Assembly (NCBI GenBank): GCA_010645155.1
Contig: JAAGOF010000055.1
Span: forward strand, 1,012,313 to 1,076,312
Source of the DNA: Tigriopus japonicus
Lineage: Eukaryota; Arthropoda; Copepoda; Harpacticoida; Harpacticidae
Reading direction: 5' to 3'
DNA: 64,000 bases
Shown here: in pieces, positions 43,301 through 56,600 of the stretch
Layout of the letters: every line of letters begins with the position of its first letter
Position numbering within the stretch: position 1 is the stretch's first letter
The notes under the pieces: model-generated
The model's database searches: none
What the model was told of the DNA's origin: nothing
Seen by the model: the letters and a program-made list of their open reading frames with translations, nothing else
Program-made: the position numbers and the translations under genes

Positions 43301-44609
43301 TGACACTCTCTGACGATCCCCCAAATTTTCCCGAGCTGGAGGAAAACGATGAAAAACTGGCAGTAGTGGCTTTTGATGATGACGATGTTGATGTGGCTGG
43401 TGATGAGCACGGAGAATTGGGATGAAAGTCCCGATCAGAAGAATATCGAGGCGACGAGTCGGCAGACCAACTTTTGGACTCGTGAATGGTAGAACTGGGT
43501 GGCGATGCTGAGGCCGATGCTGAAGCGGATACTGGAGATGGGGCGCCTGCAAAGCAGTTTGATTGGAAGTTGTGCTCACTGGCACTTCGACGGGGTCGTT
43601 CAGGCGGTCCAAGATTGATTGTCTTTTCCGTGATGTAGCTCCGCTTTCTCTGACGCGGCTCAGACTGACCCGCTTCGGATTTGTCTTTATTGGAAATGTC
43701 TTTTAAGAGGCTGGTGCTTTTCAGAGGTTTGTGATCAAAGTTAAATAAGAGATCACTCTTCTTCGACGGCGAGGAAGCTCTGGAATAGGTTGGAGAAGAA
43801 CTAGTGGACTTCTCCCTTTGGAGACGAGCGGCAAAACTGGCAATATCACTTTCGTCTTCCTCTGGCAGTGAGGGTTTTCGACCCGAAGGCGGGATTTTTG
43901 ACGGGGAGTGTTCCCTAATTTGTGCAGGTTTACCTGGACCAATACGAATGTAGGTTTTGGTTAGGATCTCACTCCTCTCTTGACTCTTGTGTCTTGAAGA
44001 GCTGGCACTTCTTCTGACGGCTCCAGCTCGCTCTGTGGTCAAGTTTGCGAGATTGGGAACATCATTGGACGAGAATCTCCTATGCTTCTCCGAGATGTGT
44101 TCATTTGAGCTCACACAGGACGACGTACTCGGTCCATTCGAAGTAGTTTCACAACTGGCAAAGCGTGAAGTGAAAGATGTCGAAGAAAGTCCAAGGGAGG
44201 ACATTGGCTGGACGATGTTGCTAGTTCGAATAGTTTCAGATGATTTGGCGCGTGCTTTGCGGTCGCGTTCACGTTCTTTCTCCTTTTGGGCTTGCTTGCG
44301 TTCCACCAACCGGAGCACGGCGGGTCTTCGGGTACGATCGCGGCTTTTGTGAAAGCCCATGTTGGGTAGACCATCCGCGGTCCATAGGTCCTTGATTGGG
44401 GGAGTGGCCGGAGTAGGGAGCATATTTTCCTTCTCGGCGGCAATGGCCTCTTTTAGACGAGCTGTCAGAATGGGATCTTGAGGTGGTTTTCGGGTTTGAA
44501 TGGGAGAACTGAAGGGTGTGGTAGACAAGTCGCTATGTTCATCTTCGGACTTGCCAGAACTGGCGGTTACAACCTTTCTCATTGTCCTTGGACTGTTTGG
44601 AACTCGCAT
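40380..44609 (-). CDS. Large Ser-rich, mostly disordered protein of 1409 residues
   Basis: A single 4.2-kb open exon; an in-frame TAA lies 21 bases upstream of the ATG, so it looks complete within one exon, though a non-coding 5' exon is likely. The N-terminus has a charged helix (ERKQAQKEKERERDRKARAK, about residues 103-122). Residues 150-600 are extremely rich in Ser, Pro and Arg, including SASASASAS near 360. A basic aromatic motif occurs twice: SGTGMNFFRKFVQRKK (about 783) and SGSGLKFLRNYLRKKK (about 903). Between them is an acidic EEETWNDFLREPLDLEEIQD segment, and an acidic, Trp-containing patch ENLDWDDWMDQD lies near 980. The C-terminal 100 residues hold a predicted helix (ATERIQAFVNATRKAANDAQ). 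I do not recognise the family. The length and composition suggest a cytoskeletal or synaptic scaffold, but that is inference. Confidence 0.75.
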   Translation of the reverse strand: MRVPNSPRTMRKVVTASSGKSEDEHSDLSTTPFSSPIQTRKPPQDPILTARLKEAIAAEKENMLPTPATPPIKDLWTADGLPNMGFHKSRDRTRRPAVLRLVERKQAQKEKERERDRKARAKSSETIRTSNIVQPMSSLGLSSTSFTSRFASCETTSNGPSTSSCVSSNEHISEKHRRFSSNDVPNLANLTTERAGAVRRSASSSRHKSQERSEILTKTYIRIGPGKPAQIREHSPSKIPPSGRKPSLPEEDESDIASFAARLQREKSTSSSPTYSRASSPSKKSDLLFNFDHKPLKSTSLLKDISNKDKSEAGQSEPRQRKRSYITEKTINLGPPERPRRSASEHNFQSNCFAGAPSPVSASASASASPPSSTIHESKSWSADSSPRYSSDRDFHPNSPCSSPATSTSSSSKATTASFSSFSSSSGKFGGSSESVSSNSSTDSHLSQRRKSLERRFQTRSSRLSSSPERRPVPEDPPGAASPASSASSGFSSASSRLLYNLSSGYRYHRAAVSASASNRPRRFSQDHSSDSSTSSSKPTRSNGHGKSGGNKEPSRKISLPPTCYEDPERSIASAKRFVLFENMYGDGLGGGIHSSSNSLRKYLSSPCSSHTSYTSVQSSPSCFPHFPSPELISPQNTIKMSQQRSFVRSGDSGLAGMDFQLKSEKSPTHLSGVQKSIDVSNVPKTSSSSDSDIFSTLSPVSNGEYRDEVISYLQFDKEDDTKTPKVCRRKNLRPKLASTTDSASRSKLQGKHKQIPDKEYCQESTEDRSVSDMQDAQSVSTVSGTGMNFFRKFVQRKKRSADDRKDDKSDSLISSKPPDTDEDRESQARFRREVLIERLVSDALSLRSGTDSSCSSASSTTEEETWNDFLREPLDLEEIQDALSSISSVKTNARSSINLSSVSGSGLKFLRNYLRKKKPIYTKAEPTDRNPAFNGVPVPYPPLDDFYGPAYLSNDEIDVEDKRMSIASTIANLLNESFNSDEDSELENLDWDDWMDQDGSTQLGDLVSLAQNVYHSTESEASASRDDTPTQDVMASTQRTSWSTTFKDDAKKMDTFSKMSNSLPLANALSKKSAQDSSKTDMSFMIVGCPPLADPELEDLDEFNLTKVGHDQHGWLEQGSNGHGGRHDDRGKQGQQYSMGRKDKETGTPQQESLYLLETFDTDKDPPIMASVKRRTRKSEHLKKIDDGARLRNAPTSSLLSASSQNSSHSNNKHLGSPGGNFGTSSSALMDHSRWPSGSSNQSTPNAENSSSSRSTGTSCSTPSPNPQFDCQFQSPDLTSRNRLVSFWNERVSNPSDEMHLSPQTYKRSISDGGCQVMTQSAGFKPVFPSYYKPETHDLATERIQAFVNATRKAANDAQKGEPIPLVDSISSSVETTPNSLEKWEKNRSELKLLKCQSDAKAKDEPYI

Positions 44610-47600
44610 AGTGGATCCACATTCACTCTGTTATTCCTTAAAGGGGGCGGGTAAATGTCACAAAGTTGGCATTGTTTTTCATGTTTCTTGCAAGTGCTTT
44701 GCACAATACACGATGAAAAAAAAGAGGAACAAAAAAAATCTCGCGTTCCACAACTTGTCTCTGTCTCACTGAACCTTTCAATTTCCTCTGTGAAAAGGAG
44801 GCAAAATAAATGCTTTCCCTGGGTGTGCCCCATTCTCTCCCCTCCTTTTGAGCAACTCAAGTGATTTGAAAAATGCACTTCATGCATTCGGCCTTGAATG
44901 CGAGCGAGTTGCAACAACAATTGAACATTGGCATTTCTCCCCAAAAGCATTATGCACCCAAGAAAAGGATTATCGCATTTTCTCTTCAATGGATTGTAAA
45001 GGACACACGGTAACTGTCAGTTACACTTATCAAGCAAGCACTTAAGCCAAGGGCTTTACCGTAGGGAAAGGATGGAATGAGTACGAGGAGCACCTCTGGT
45101 CTTGGCCATTATAAAACTAAATTAGGCGTAGCATACCTCGTAGAAATGTCAATGGAGAGAAGAAAAAGTAGAAATGCTTTCCACCAAGAAAAAAGGGCAA
45201 TGAAAGAGTTATGGGCAATACTTCAAATGTGTTGTTACTACTGGCCGTCATTCCCTTGCCCCCGAATCCTAGAATGTGCTTTTTTTCCCTCGCGTGCATT
45301 TTGTCGCGCCTCGTCGTGAGGAATCTATTGATGCGGATGCAAAACCGAGAACCAAGGGCAAATCCTCCCATTAATCACGATTTGAGGCATGGGAAAGAGA
45401 AAATGTTCATATTTTCCGAACTAGCATAAAAATGTCGACAGTGAATAGTGCTGGGATTTCTGTCATTCCCACCCTTCATTTGCCACTCTCTTGACCCCTT
45501 TGAGGTAGAATGCACATAAATATTTGTGTCGCCGTCTCAAGGCATTGAGGTAAGGGCAGGCAATGCGTGCAATTTGGATTGATATTTAGGTTGGGGTTAG
45601 GAAGAGCTTCGTAAAAATGGTCAAGAATGTAGGTACTTTTGTGCTTTCAACTCGCCTTGAATATGGCTTTCAGAGAATCTCGACATTAGTTCATTGTCAG
45701 ACTTGGCCATTAATCAAGGCCCACGTATTTTTGCCCGATTCCACGTTTTTTTTTTTGCGCCTCGAAACAATCATATTCTCATATTTGTTACTCGTTTGGG
45801 CGAATGAGATCAATATCATCATCCCCATATGAAAAGTGGAAACTAGTTCACGAGGTTAATTACGGGACGAACAAGCGAGATTATTCGCTTGATTTAGAGA
45901 CTTTGACTGTGAGACAGAACAATATCTAGGTCTGCGGTACAGTAACCCGGCAATTCATGAAACCAACAATGCCAACTGTGTCACAAAACACCAACTCACA
46001 CTTTCAAAGTCGATTGCACCACACGATGAGATATTTCTGCTCTGACGAGTTTTCCGGCTTAATTCTTTCGAATAACTACGCCCACACCACACCAAACTCT
46101 TGCTCAGTCAAGATTTAGAGCAGGCAGAATTATTGTCTCCTTCTGAGAAATTGACGGAGGCCTTCCAAACAGGTCAACCACTTCTTGGAAACAAAGAACC
46201 AAGTTGTTGGAAGCTGATCTCTTTTGGCAGGGATGTTCCGGTCTTTGGGGTTCGAACGGTTAGGACAGAAGATTTACGGTTTTTGAGATTCTCCTGGGCT
46301 GATTTCCGATAGCACTTCTTCTTTTTTCAATGCAAGGAAGTGAATGGCGATTTCAGATCTCACGGAATTCTCAAAGCCAAGGGATCTTCTTTTCCTTATG
46401 TCGCTTGATGTCGGGATTGAGATTGTCTTTGGCGGGGATCACTCTAACAATCGTATTGTCGGCGAGATTTCCAGATGGAAGTTCTTTAATAACTTATTAC
46501 ATTAGGTGTAATACTTAGTAAACAAGCCATCCACTGGACTGCTCCTATGAAACCCTTTCGTTATTCGAATGGGTGCAACAACAATTGGACGAGGAGAGAC
46601 GATCGACGTTGCTCCAAAGACCTGATCAAAGACGACTGATGTTGTTGTCCATGGACAAAAGGTATTTTTGAGCAGCAGGCGCGAAAGAAGCGGGTCTTCT
46701 TCTTCAGCTTCTTCGTCTTCGTTGCCTTCACTACTTCTTGCTTGCTCATCATGGTGAGCGCTAAAAGCGCCAAAGACACGGCTAAACGTAGGGCATTCCA
46801 CAATGGATGGATGGGTCGCCCGACGCCAGCTTGCCACCACCACCACCACCACCATCTCCAACACCAACGACGTCAACGATGACGACGTCAGTGAGTGAGT
46901 GAGTGTGTGACGCCCCCTTTGTCAAGTCAGGCCTGAAAGTAGTCTTTCATTTCCAGGCATCGAGCAACGAGAGCTCACGATGATCGACCCCAAAGATGCG
47001 ACAGCAGAATTTACAACTCGAACTCGTATCTCCGCACTCGTAAGTACAAGTTTGCTGGTAGGATTTGGTAAATTGCCGAGTACGTCTTTCTTACGGACGG
47101 AGATAGTACTGTCGCAGTTCCCGGTAAAGAGAGAAGCAATCACGAGAGACGAACGAACGAACGACTCAGATGCGAGAGTTCACCTTTCCAAGGTAAAACA
47201 GATACTCGGTATGAGTACATGCATATGTAGTCTGGGGTATGTATGCAACGTGTTTGAATACATGGGCACGGTGTACTCTTAATGTGAATCCAGAATTGAC
47301 AGAGAAGCATGAAGTTTCACATTGGCAAATCTATACATTTTCATTAACACGGTAGCGAGCTTTATACTGTAGTTGTGTAATGGAGTCAAAGGATTCACAC
47401 AGGGTCGTTCAAACATCAACAACCAATGACGGTGCGTAACTGTAATTGTGGAGGTGGAGGCCTGCCAATTATCATTGGCGTGTTTGTCTATTTTTGGTCA
47501 AGAGAGCAATAATCAGAACTCTTCAGACACCTTCATCGTCATCCTAGAGACCAATCCCACCCACATCCAAGTGTCAATTATTAGGCATATTGCCTGCCTG

Positions 47601-50600
47601 ACTGTCCAATTCATGAAGTAATCGGCCAATGAAAGGACCCCTGGAGTCTCCTTAAATATTCCATCTTTACTCAAATTCACCACTACCACCTCATGTTATC
47701 GCTATAGAAGTATCGCCCTTTGAATCAAGAAGAAGTTGGGTGGGGGGCAACGTTTTGTGACAGCTCCATTGCTCTCATTCCAAGTCTTCGTTCTCCATCT
47801 CCTCCTCCACACGTTTGGAACTGTTCTTATGACCAAAATATTGCAGCGGCGTCCTTTATGAGGAGTTGCACCAATCCCACGATTGACTATGCATAACCTT
47901 GTGTCATAGAGGGGATTCGCAAAGTGGACCCACTCTATGTTAAAGGAGTGACAAAAACGGAATGTAGGAATTAAATGGCGCTAGTTTTTCAAAAAAGCAG
48001 CTTGGTGATCCAGATATTGGGTGGGTTTGATAATTTTGATATGGCTTGTTATTTTTTGGCAAAAAGGCGACACTTTATATACAGTGTCTCTCGTTCTGGA
48101 ATCGGGGCGAGAGGAACGGCTTGAGTAAATACAACCCAGGAATGTTCCTACTTTTTTGCCAATGTCTTTTGCCTCCCCTCGTACATTTGCTTCTACATTC
48201 CTCTAGTACTAGCAGATTTGTTAGTATTATTTGCTCGCGGGGATAATCCCGACCAATGATCAGAGTCAGGCTACTTGACATGAGCCGACTAATTCGCCCA
48301 CACTTAATCCGATGCGAACTCATGGCAACTTCTTTGGGTCCGATAGGAGGCCCATTCACCAAGGGCATTAATTGGTAGAGCTTTGGCAACAACGACCTTT
48401 CGAGACAGGTTTCAATCATACGAGGGACAAAAATTGCACACCACTTTTTCTGCCCTCGAGGAGAATAAAAACCTATCGGAGAAGATAATAAAACACGTGG
48501 TGACGTGGGCCTCGAGGAACAAAAAAGCTTTTGATAATGATGGAACGATCCATGATCACATTGTTCGACAGCGACGACGCTCATTGTCTCATTAATATAC
48601 ATCAGAGATTCGGTCAAAGGCAACATTTCAGGGACTCGAAGCGACCTGTGAAGTAGATACAGCTTACAATGTTTGCCCGGGGATTTTCCCCCTTTCCGGA
48701 CTCGCCTTTTGACGCAGCAGAAGTACAGAAGAAGTTGGGAGCTTAGAAGAAGCAGTAAGCGGACATTCTTCATTTACGAATTCCCGTCTAAGCCTTTTAA
48801 CAAGAGCTCCATCTCTTTTGCAACCTCCTTGGGCGCAGGATTTGTGTTCGAGCTAACCTTTTTTCTTGACTTCATTCATCCTGAACCTATCCAAGATTAT
48901 GCACATTCAATTAGCCTCTTCTCGCTCTCTTCTAGTACGACATAAGAAAAATCACGGAGGCTGTCACGAGAGGCGGAGAGAGACGCATAAAAATTCCTGG
49001 CATGGCAAGTTTCATGGAAAAATCTTTAATTTCAAGCCCTCAAAAGTGCTGACTTGAAGGTGGCAGACAATTGTCCGGCTTGAATATCTTCTTCTCTTGA
49101 GGAAGTTTCAGGAATGCGAGAGAGACTTCATCGCATTAAAGAGACATCAGCATCGTGTTCTCCCTTATCGTTGAGGATAGCATTCATATCTCTCTCTCCT
49201 TCGTCTCTCCTGTAGGCTCAACATCTCATGGGATGGTGAACGGAAGTCATGTACTAGATATGACACTGAGAACGTGAGATCGTAGTCATGACGGGAACAA
49301 AAAGCTGACAGGGCATGAGTTTGAGGTCTGGGACCACCCATCATTCAAATTTACACACATGATCGCCTTTTCGCTCTTCAAGCCCGTCGTCATTTGAGCC
49401 ACATCAAGCAAATGTCAGAAATTTCAATGGAACGGAGTACTGTAATCTCGATCGATAAGCATCGAAACAGGCATGACGCCCACCTTTCGTAATTGAAATG
49501 TCAAATGTTTTGTGCCTGTGACAGCATTTCAAGTCCAGGAAGGCGCATGTCCATCTTCAACCTTGAAGGTTGGTAACATAACACAAAGGCCATGCATTTT
49601 CGGCTATTTTCCTGCATTTTTCCCGACGTCTAACCAAAGCGTTGGAGAGTGCAATTTCAGTGGATTTAACGAGCCCAGCGGGAGGGTTCATTAAAGGCCA
49701 CTACGCATTAAGCAAACCGCAGATCTCGCCTGGCCATGATTAGCCATTGGCCAATAATATATTCAAGCGAGTTGTCACAACAGAACTTGTCCCTGGGCCA
49801 AGATGTAAATGAGACGATTTAATGACGGAGTCAGGTGTGCTTGCTGTCTGCCATTTTGGAGACCTCATTCACTACCATCACGATAGATGTTTGGCGGAGG
49901 GAGAATGCATGCAGTGAGGGTATCTCCTCGAAGATCGAACAAGAGATCCAACCGCTCGATTTGTCAATCGATTGGATGATACTGCATCTAAATGGTACAA
50001 AGCAGGGTCATGGCGGACTACGCCCCATTGTTCATTGTATCTATGTAGGATACTGAACAACATTTAATCTGTAGGAAGGCAGGGGAATCTTTGAATTGAA
50101 GGAATTTTGCCTCTTGAGCCAGAAAGGCGACAATTATGGTCAGTCGGCAATTCTCTTTATTTTGTACTCAAAGGAACAAATCACTTCCCGGTCACAGCTT
50201 TGACAAGGTTTTGAATGCCAACAAATGTTCGACCATGAGAGGTTGTGTGAAATGTTCTGTCTATTTTGAGGATTCATAATTTGACATCTTTATCTAAAGA
50301 AGAGCAATTACTATAAAAGATGAAGCACCAATTTTTCAGTGTAAGCCATTTCTCGAGACAAGCCGTTGGTGAAAGTCAATGGCCAAAACAAAACACATTA
50401 TGAACAATTGTGTTGGGATTTATTAAGGAAGGGATTACTCGAGATTGTTTCTAGAGCGACCTTGAACGATTGCAGATGTTCAAACTCAAAGATCAAACGC
50501 TCATTCGAAGCCGTCGTTGTTGGGTTGGACAATCGCTCAATCTCTTTCTGCCACTTTGTTTCCATTGCCATTAGCCAGATGCTCTCAACAAGTCAGTTTG

Positions 50601-53600
50601 CGAAGAGAGCCATTTTGTTCCTGATTCACTTTCAACGCATATTTTGTTGTAGAAGCAGTTTTCCAAACCTAGGATCGTCTTTGATCTTGCAATAGTTTGT
50701 CGGTTTTGGAATTTTATTCGTGCCTTATTATCGAATTTATAGGGATTTGAAGTCTTTCTCGAGGCACTTTTATCGGACATCAAAAAATTAATGTTATGAA
50801 ACTGTGGTGATTCGACTGAATGCACCGTCATGCATCATGCTGATGAAACTTTTCCAAGACGTATTTCTAATTGTAAAAAAGACCCCCGAGACGAAATTTT
50901 GGGACAAGTCTTTCTTTCTTTCAAGGACACACGGGACTTCAAACAATCACACATCATGTATCCTTCATTCTTTCGGCTCCATTTTCTCTTTACTATAGAA
51001 ATATTTCTGTTGGAACATTCGACATTTTACGAGGCCTTTTACTTCTTTAAAGGTTTTGTCTATTATGATGAAAACAGATTCCAAACCTTCCCGGTTTGTG
51101 GCAAATTAATGGGAAAATTTATTGTAGTCAAAGCCCGTAAAATGCTACTCGGACAACTGGTATTTGTAGCATTACCAATCACTCCAATATAGCTATCATA
51201 CCAATAACATTACACTCAAGTTTCGTATTTTGTTCCATCTCGTGCCTTTATTTCTTTAGTGTTGCTAAATTATAGGCATCACCACCCAACACAAAATCGT
51301 TGCGTGATGCAAAAATAGAATATCGGTTCATTGCGCGGGGATTTTTTTTTCAAGTCCTTTGGCTGATTCCTTCAACTGTCAAGGCACCAAATTAGAATAA
51401 TCATTATACTATAATGGCTCTAAGTTACACTAAAAGTAAACTTTTACATCCTTTTTTGTAGATTCAGATCAAATCAATGGGGCATGAACAAAGGTTGATG
51501 AAGTGAGCTTTTTAAATCATACCAAGTTTTTCTCATTTGGGCGTCGATTGGATTATTCTAGGTCCTTGAAACGATCGATTTTTCACTGAATGTACTTTCA
51601 GTGTGATTGAATAAAAGCGACTAAAACAAGTCTTGTGTTATTTGCAAAAATAGGACTCAATGCTGATCCAAACAATAATCAAAGGTGCTAATTTGTTACA
51701 TGAATTCCAAAGAATTATATAAATTCTTTTCAATGTTTTCCACAAAGAGATATGAAATAGTTTTAATGTTTCTTTCTGGTAATGTATGACTTTAAGCAGA
51801 GGTAGGTCTCTCAATGTAAACTATGGTTATTTCCCAAGGACCTAGAGTCATTGAATGGAGACTCAAATGGAAAAACTTGCATTTGCCAAAATGGGCTGAG
51901 CTACTCACCATAGCCATGAACCACTGTACGTCAGGACGAATTTCAAAAATACACACTGGGTCCGATCATTGTACTAAAATGTGAGGTTTTTGCAACAAAT
52001 GTATTGTTCCGTTGAATTTTCATTGTACTTATCGGACCTAGTGAGTATGTAGAAAGTAATCCTGGCTTGAGACATCCTTGTCATAGCAAACCTCCCTGTT
52101 TTCCGCTGGCGGTATGATTTAAAATGATCACTTGATCAACCTTTTTGCAAGTCAAGTCCCTTTAATGCCTGTGGGATGATCGTTTTTTTTGTAAAAGTGC
52201 CTTGAATTCCTGCCATTCCTTTGTCCGCAATTTACGATTTTCTTTGTCCGATGTTAGGATACGAACCCCGAAATGTTTCCCCATATTGAGATGATATGAC
52301 TGGCAAGACCAAATCATTTTTCCGAGTCGACCCGAGACCGAGTCATTTGAACAGCATTTTTTTATAATTAGGCGTCAGAAGCAACCCTCTTATTGAGGTA
52401 TTTCTTTTGGGGTACAAAATATCGGAAGTAATATTAATAAAATTGAGATGTAAGGCTAAAGATTTTACATTTTAGCGTAACATGAACTCAGATCGGAGAT
52501 TGAAATCCCAAGTTGGCCCAATCAATGTATTTACCCTTAGTTTTTACTCTTCCGATGGTCAAATACCTTCAAATCAATCGAAATCAAGATAATTACTTGG
52601 TCGATGAGTGAGGTGTTTTTTTGTAAGGAACAGAACAATCATAAAAAGTAATATTTGTACCTTAACAATGATATACCCTAAGTCATATCATAGATAAATG
52701 AAATAGAGATATCTCAATTTTGACGTCGCCAAAACCGCCCTCTATGAGGGATTACCTAACAACATTGTTAAAAATGATGGTTTCATAAGGAACGTCATAG
52801 ATGGCACTACCTTGTTTGTAACGCAAATATCCCTTTTCAAGTTTGATTCTCAGAGTCAATCCCGAAAATACAGCCTGAGTCATCTAGAGGTCACGGATCA
52901 AACAACTGTCGCCGTAGTCTGCCTGCTTAGCTAGAACTGAGAAGTCTGGGGCTAGTTTGTGGTCATATCTGGTAATACTTATTACAACGGCCAGCTTATC
53001 AAGTACCTTGAAACTCATTCAATCACGGATAACCTAAGCTTTTTAGATATAAACTAGATATGACAAGGTACCAAAATTGAAATTGTGTCTTAAGGGTTTA
53101 TCCATCCGTCCTAAAAAAATGGACCACATCAACCTAAGTTATTTGGACCATAAGACGCTCTGAATTTTTGCTTTAAGAATCTTGAGCTTATATATCAGAA
53201 GAGAGTACGTAGTCTCTCGAACTATTTTGGAATGTTTTCTAAGGATGAACTGAACAGCTTTGATGTCATCGAGAATTCTTCGACTTCCCTCAACCCACGT
53301 TTCATATCTTCAACGAGGAAGCTCTTTCGAAGTCTCTGCCGAGATGACTCAGCCCGCGTCATCCCACTCATTACATCAAAAACACTTGACAATCCGTACT
53401 GGGCTTACCTAAAAGATAAAAAGTGTTCAATTGTCAACAAGATTAAAAACATTAGAATGTCTTGAACTTTTTCACGTAACAATATCGTGCTCAGCTTTGC
53501 CAGGATGTTTATCGGGTATTGTATATATCAACAGGAATCGCTTGTACTTTAAACATGTTTTAACCGAAAAAACATCCCCAATGCTTGTCTGATTGATTTT

Positions 53601-56600
53601 GCCCGGACGGTCTAAAGTATCAAAGTCTTCCTCATGGCCATCAATGATTATTTCAGGTATCATTTTGTATATCCGGTTTAAGTTTGTTTGAAGCTCAAGG
53701 GCGCAATGCGTCTAAGTTTGTCAACAAAAGAAATCGTCAAAATCTGGGAAGGATCGTGTCTCTATTTTATACCTTTTGGTGTCGAGAGGGGTGTCGATGA
53801 CCATGGCTTCTTCACTCATGTTGGAGGAATCCGGTGGAAGGATGGATGGAAAGGTTCACGCGGATTCGAAGGTCACTTCTCAAGCTTCTCGAGATCCACG
53901 GAACAGCCTCAACAAAGAGAGAAAGAAAGTGGGACCAAAAAGGGATCACAGACACAACCAGAGAGGCGAAGCGACCACTGCCAAAACTACGAAGCCACAA
54001 CCAAGACGAAGAGAGAGAAGGTGCACGAAAAGACGCACCAACTTACAGACAGACAAAATAAAGAGGTTGCCTTGGTGGATGAAGGGATGGCAGAGAACTC
54101 TAGCGGATGAAGAACGAACCGGATTTTTGGGAAAGATCTACCACACCTATTTCTATATCTCAATGCTATGTGAATGTATGATAGAATTATAATGGATTGA
54201 ATAATTTTTGATTGGAAAAATAGGAAGGTAGTTTACCTTTTATTTCAATAAGAAATTACTACAAATCTCAGCTCATTCATCCAATACTCTTTCTCTATTT
54301 ATAAACTCAACAGTGTGAACTTTTCTGTGCTGGTCAGAGAGTTCACAGTTTCTTGAATTTACTGTAATCTAGAAAAATGTTTTTATTTGCAACACAAAGA
54401 AAACGGTTAGTGCACCTTGGTTTAAAGCTTTAAATTTGTGGCTTAATTTTAGGAAAGTAAGCCTCTATTTCTGCTTCAATCACTTACTCTCCAACATTTA
54501 TGTGCCATTTTGAAGTCAAATTATTCAATTTTTTACATTCCTTTCTCATTTGGACATAGTTATTTTATGACTTTGATCAATTGGAGTGCTCAGGGAAACA
54601 AAGTTCTGCAAAAAAGCGCTAGATAGGAAACATTTTGATTTTACTCTTTTCATTATGGAGCACAATTGGGCAGGAATATTGCTGTTGATATTCTAATTAA
54701 TGAACACGCTCAAGCTTTGGACTGACTCAGATTGCTTCCAGAGGTTGAAAGTGCTTTGAGCATGCATAAGAAAGTCAGTTTTCGCCAAAAATACAATAAC
54801 CACTTTCTTTCATCCATTTTTAAGTTTTAATCTCCATGCCAACTAGATCCAATTTGTACCATGTTCTATAAATTTAAGAACAAGAAATCAAGGGAAAAAG
54901 TAAAACACGTGGAAAGATGTTTTTGACCCAACCTATCAAAACCCCTTAGTGAGAAAATTGTTTCAGTTTTCTCAACAAATGCATTTTCAGAATTTTTTAT
55001 AACTTAAAAGACTGGAAATTTGCCAGAAAATATCCAGCACTCTTATTGCGTGCTCATTCCGTTAGATGTCTTTCTTGTCAAACCTCACCATGCCAAAGCT
55101 GTCTTTCTACTTCAATAACATACCAATGCAGGTTCACCTTCTTGGTAATTCGAAAAAGTGCAAAACCGCATGTCCATAGTCTGGAAATTTGTGATCAGCA
55201 AATATTCACTGAAAAATGACCAATTCAGTGATGAATTAGAAATAATTGTCAGATGCAAACAAATTCTAAGTTATTGAACCAAAGGTTTGAACTTGGCGCA
55301 ATTATTGTACGGTACCATCAAAATTTGAAGACACTCTGCTCCATATCAGGGCTACCAGTTTCTTTTGAACGAACATTCGACGAAAATAAAGTGTTATTGC
55401 GTCTTCGATCTAAATCAAAAAAGTCATTCGAATGGTCCAGTTTTTTAAGTTATGAATTTTGCAATCATAGTGAACTTATCGTTTTGTCTGGTTATAATGA
55501 TCGCCTTAGCGATCCTTTAAAGTTGCAGACGAAAACTTTCCTTTAACAAAGTGTGACTCATTATCAAAGTGCAATCTTGTTTATAATCAAGTATTTAAAT
55601 GGCTTTACTGGGTCAGGTAAAATTGCTTTCCCCATTATTCTTGATAATCCTCATTAACTTCAAACCTTTATCACAACTCTCAGCACAAGAGAAAAGAATG
55701 TTGTTTGATCGATATACTCTCATAGACAGCAAAGAAAAACAATGCCATTGACTTCATTTTTTAAAGTTTGAACGAGATTAAGCTCCTTTTCGTCAGATAT
55801 TGAAAACCGTCTCAGCGGAGTGTAAAGAACATTTTTGCTTGTTTATTTTGACAAATGATGAAAAGCGCGATTGTTTGCGAGCCGATATGACGTTCACGAA
55901 CAATAAAAAAATTCTTGACCTGTGAAATAGCGCTTATCAAGTTGTCACGCTGAAGTTTCATATCTCTTCAAGACAACCTATTCAGGGTTTACTCTAACCT
56001 TTTGTCTAGTCAAAAGAGACAGTTAAGGTTTTGTCTTCTCTACACAAAATGCAAATTTCATTAACTCAACCGTTTTTTAATGATTACTGTCTTTTGAGCC
56101 TGAAATACGGCTATTTTCATCCAATATTAGTGCTTGCTGAATATGCAGTTGACCTTTTTATGACCCTGAAGTCATTTTTGTGTAGGAGCAAGGGCCAAAA
56201 GAGCCGCAGCCAGTTCTCTAGCGTTGCCAACAAGGAGCGCTCCAGAGCAAATCCTTCGAAGGTTTGGCATTATTGACATCTGTCACCGAAAGAGACGAGT
56301 TGGAGACTATGCATCTTTCAAAGATGTACTTTTTCCCAGGGTGATGAAATTACTTCGCAATTTATTTTGTCATCATATTATGTGACGAATTATAAACGAT
56401 CATTTCACTAAAAGATTCAACTCAAGGTCCCCTTTACCTAATAGGAATTGAGTAAACTCTTCGATATTTGACCTCAAAAAATTATTTTGATGGTTTGTGA
56501 GTCTTTTGTGTCTTTTGTGAGGTCATGCCGACAATAATTGAAAAGTAAGGACAATTTACATGTTGAAAAAGTCATTTTTTCCATGAAATGAATCCTCGAA

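Noticed and set aside
46502..46876. Minus-strand frame with a valine run
   Set aside because: The run is a translated CCA microsatellite and the rest has no domain.
53688..54192. Possible charged protein of about 140 residues
   Set aside because: Three overlapping frames are open at once over purine-rich DNA with no recognisable domain. Composition explains it as well as coding does.
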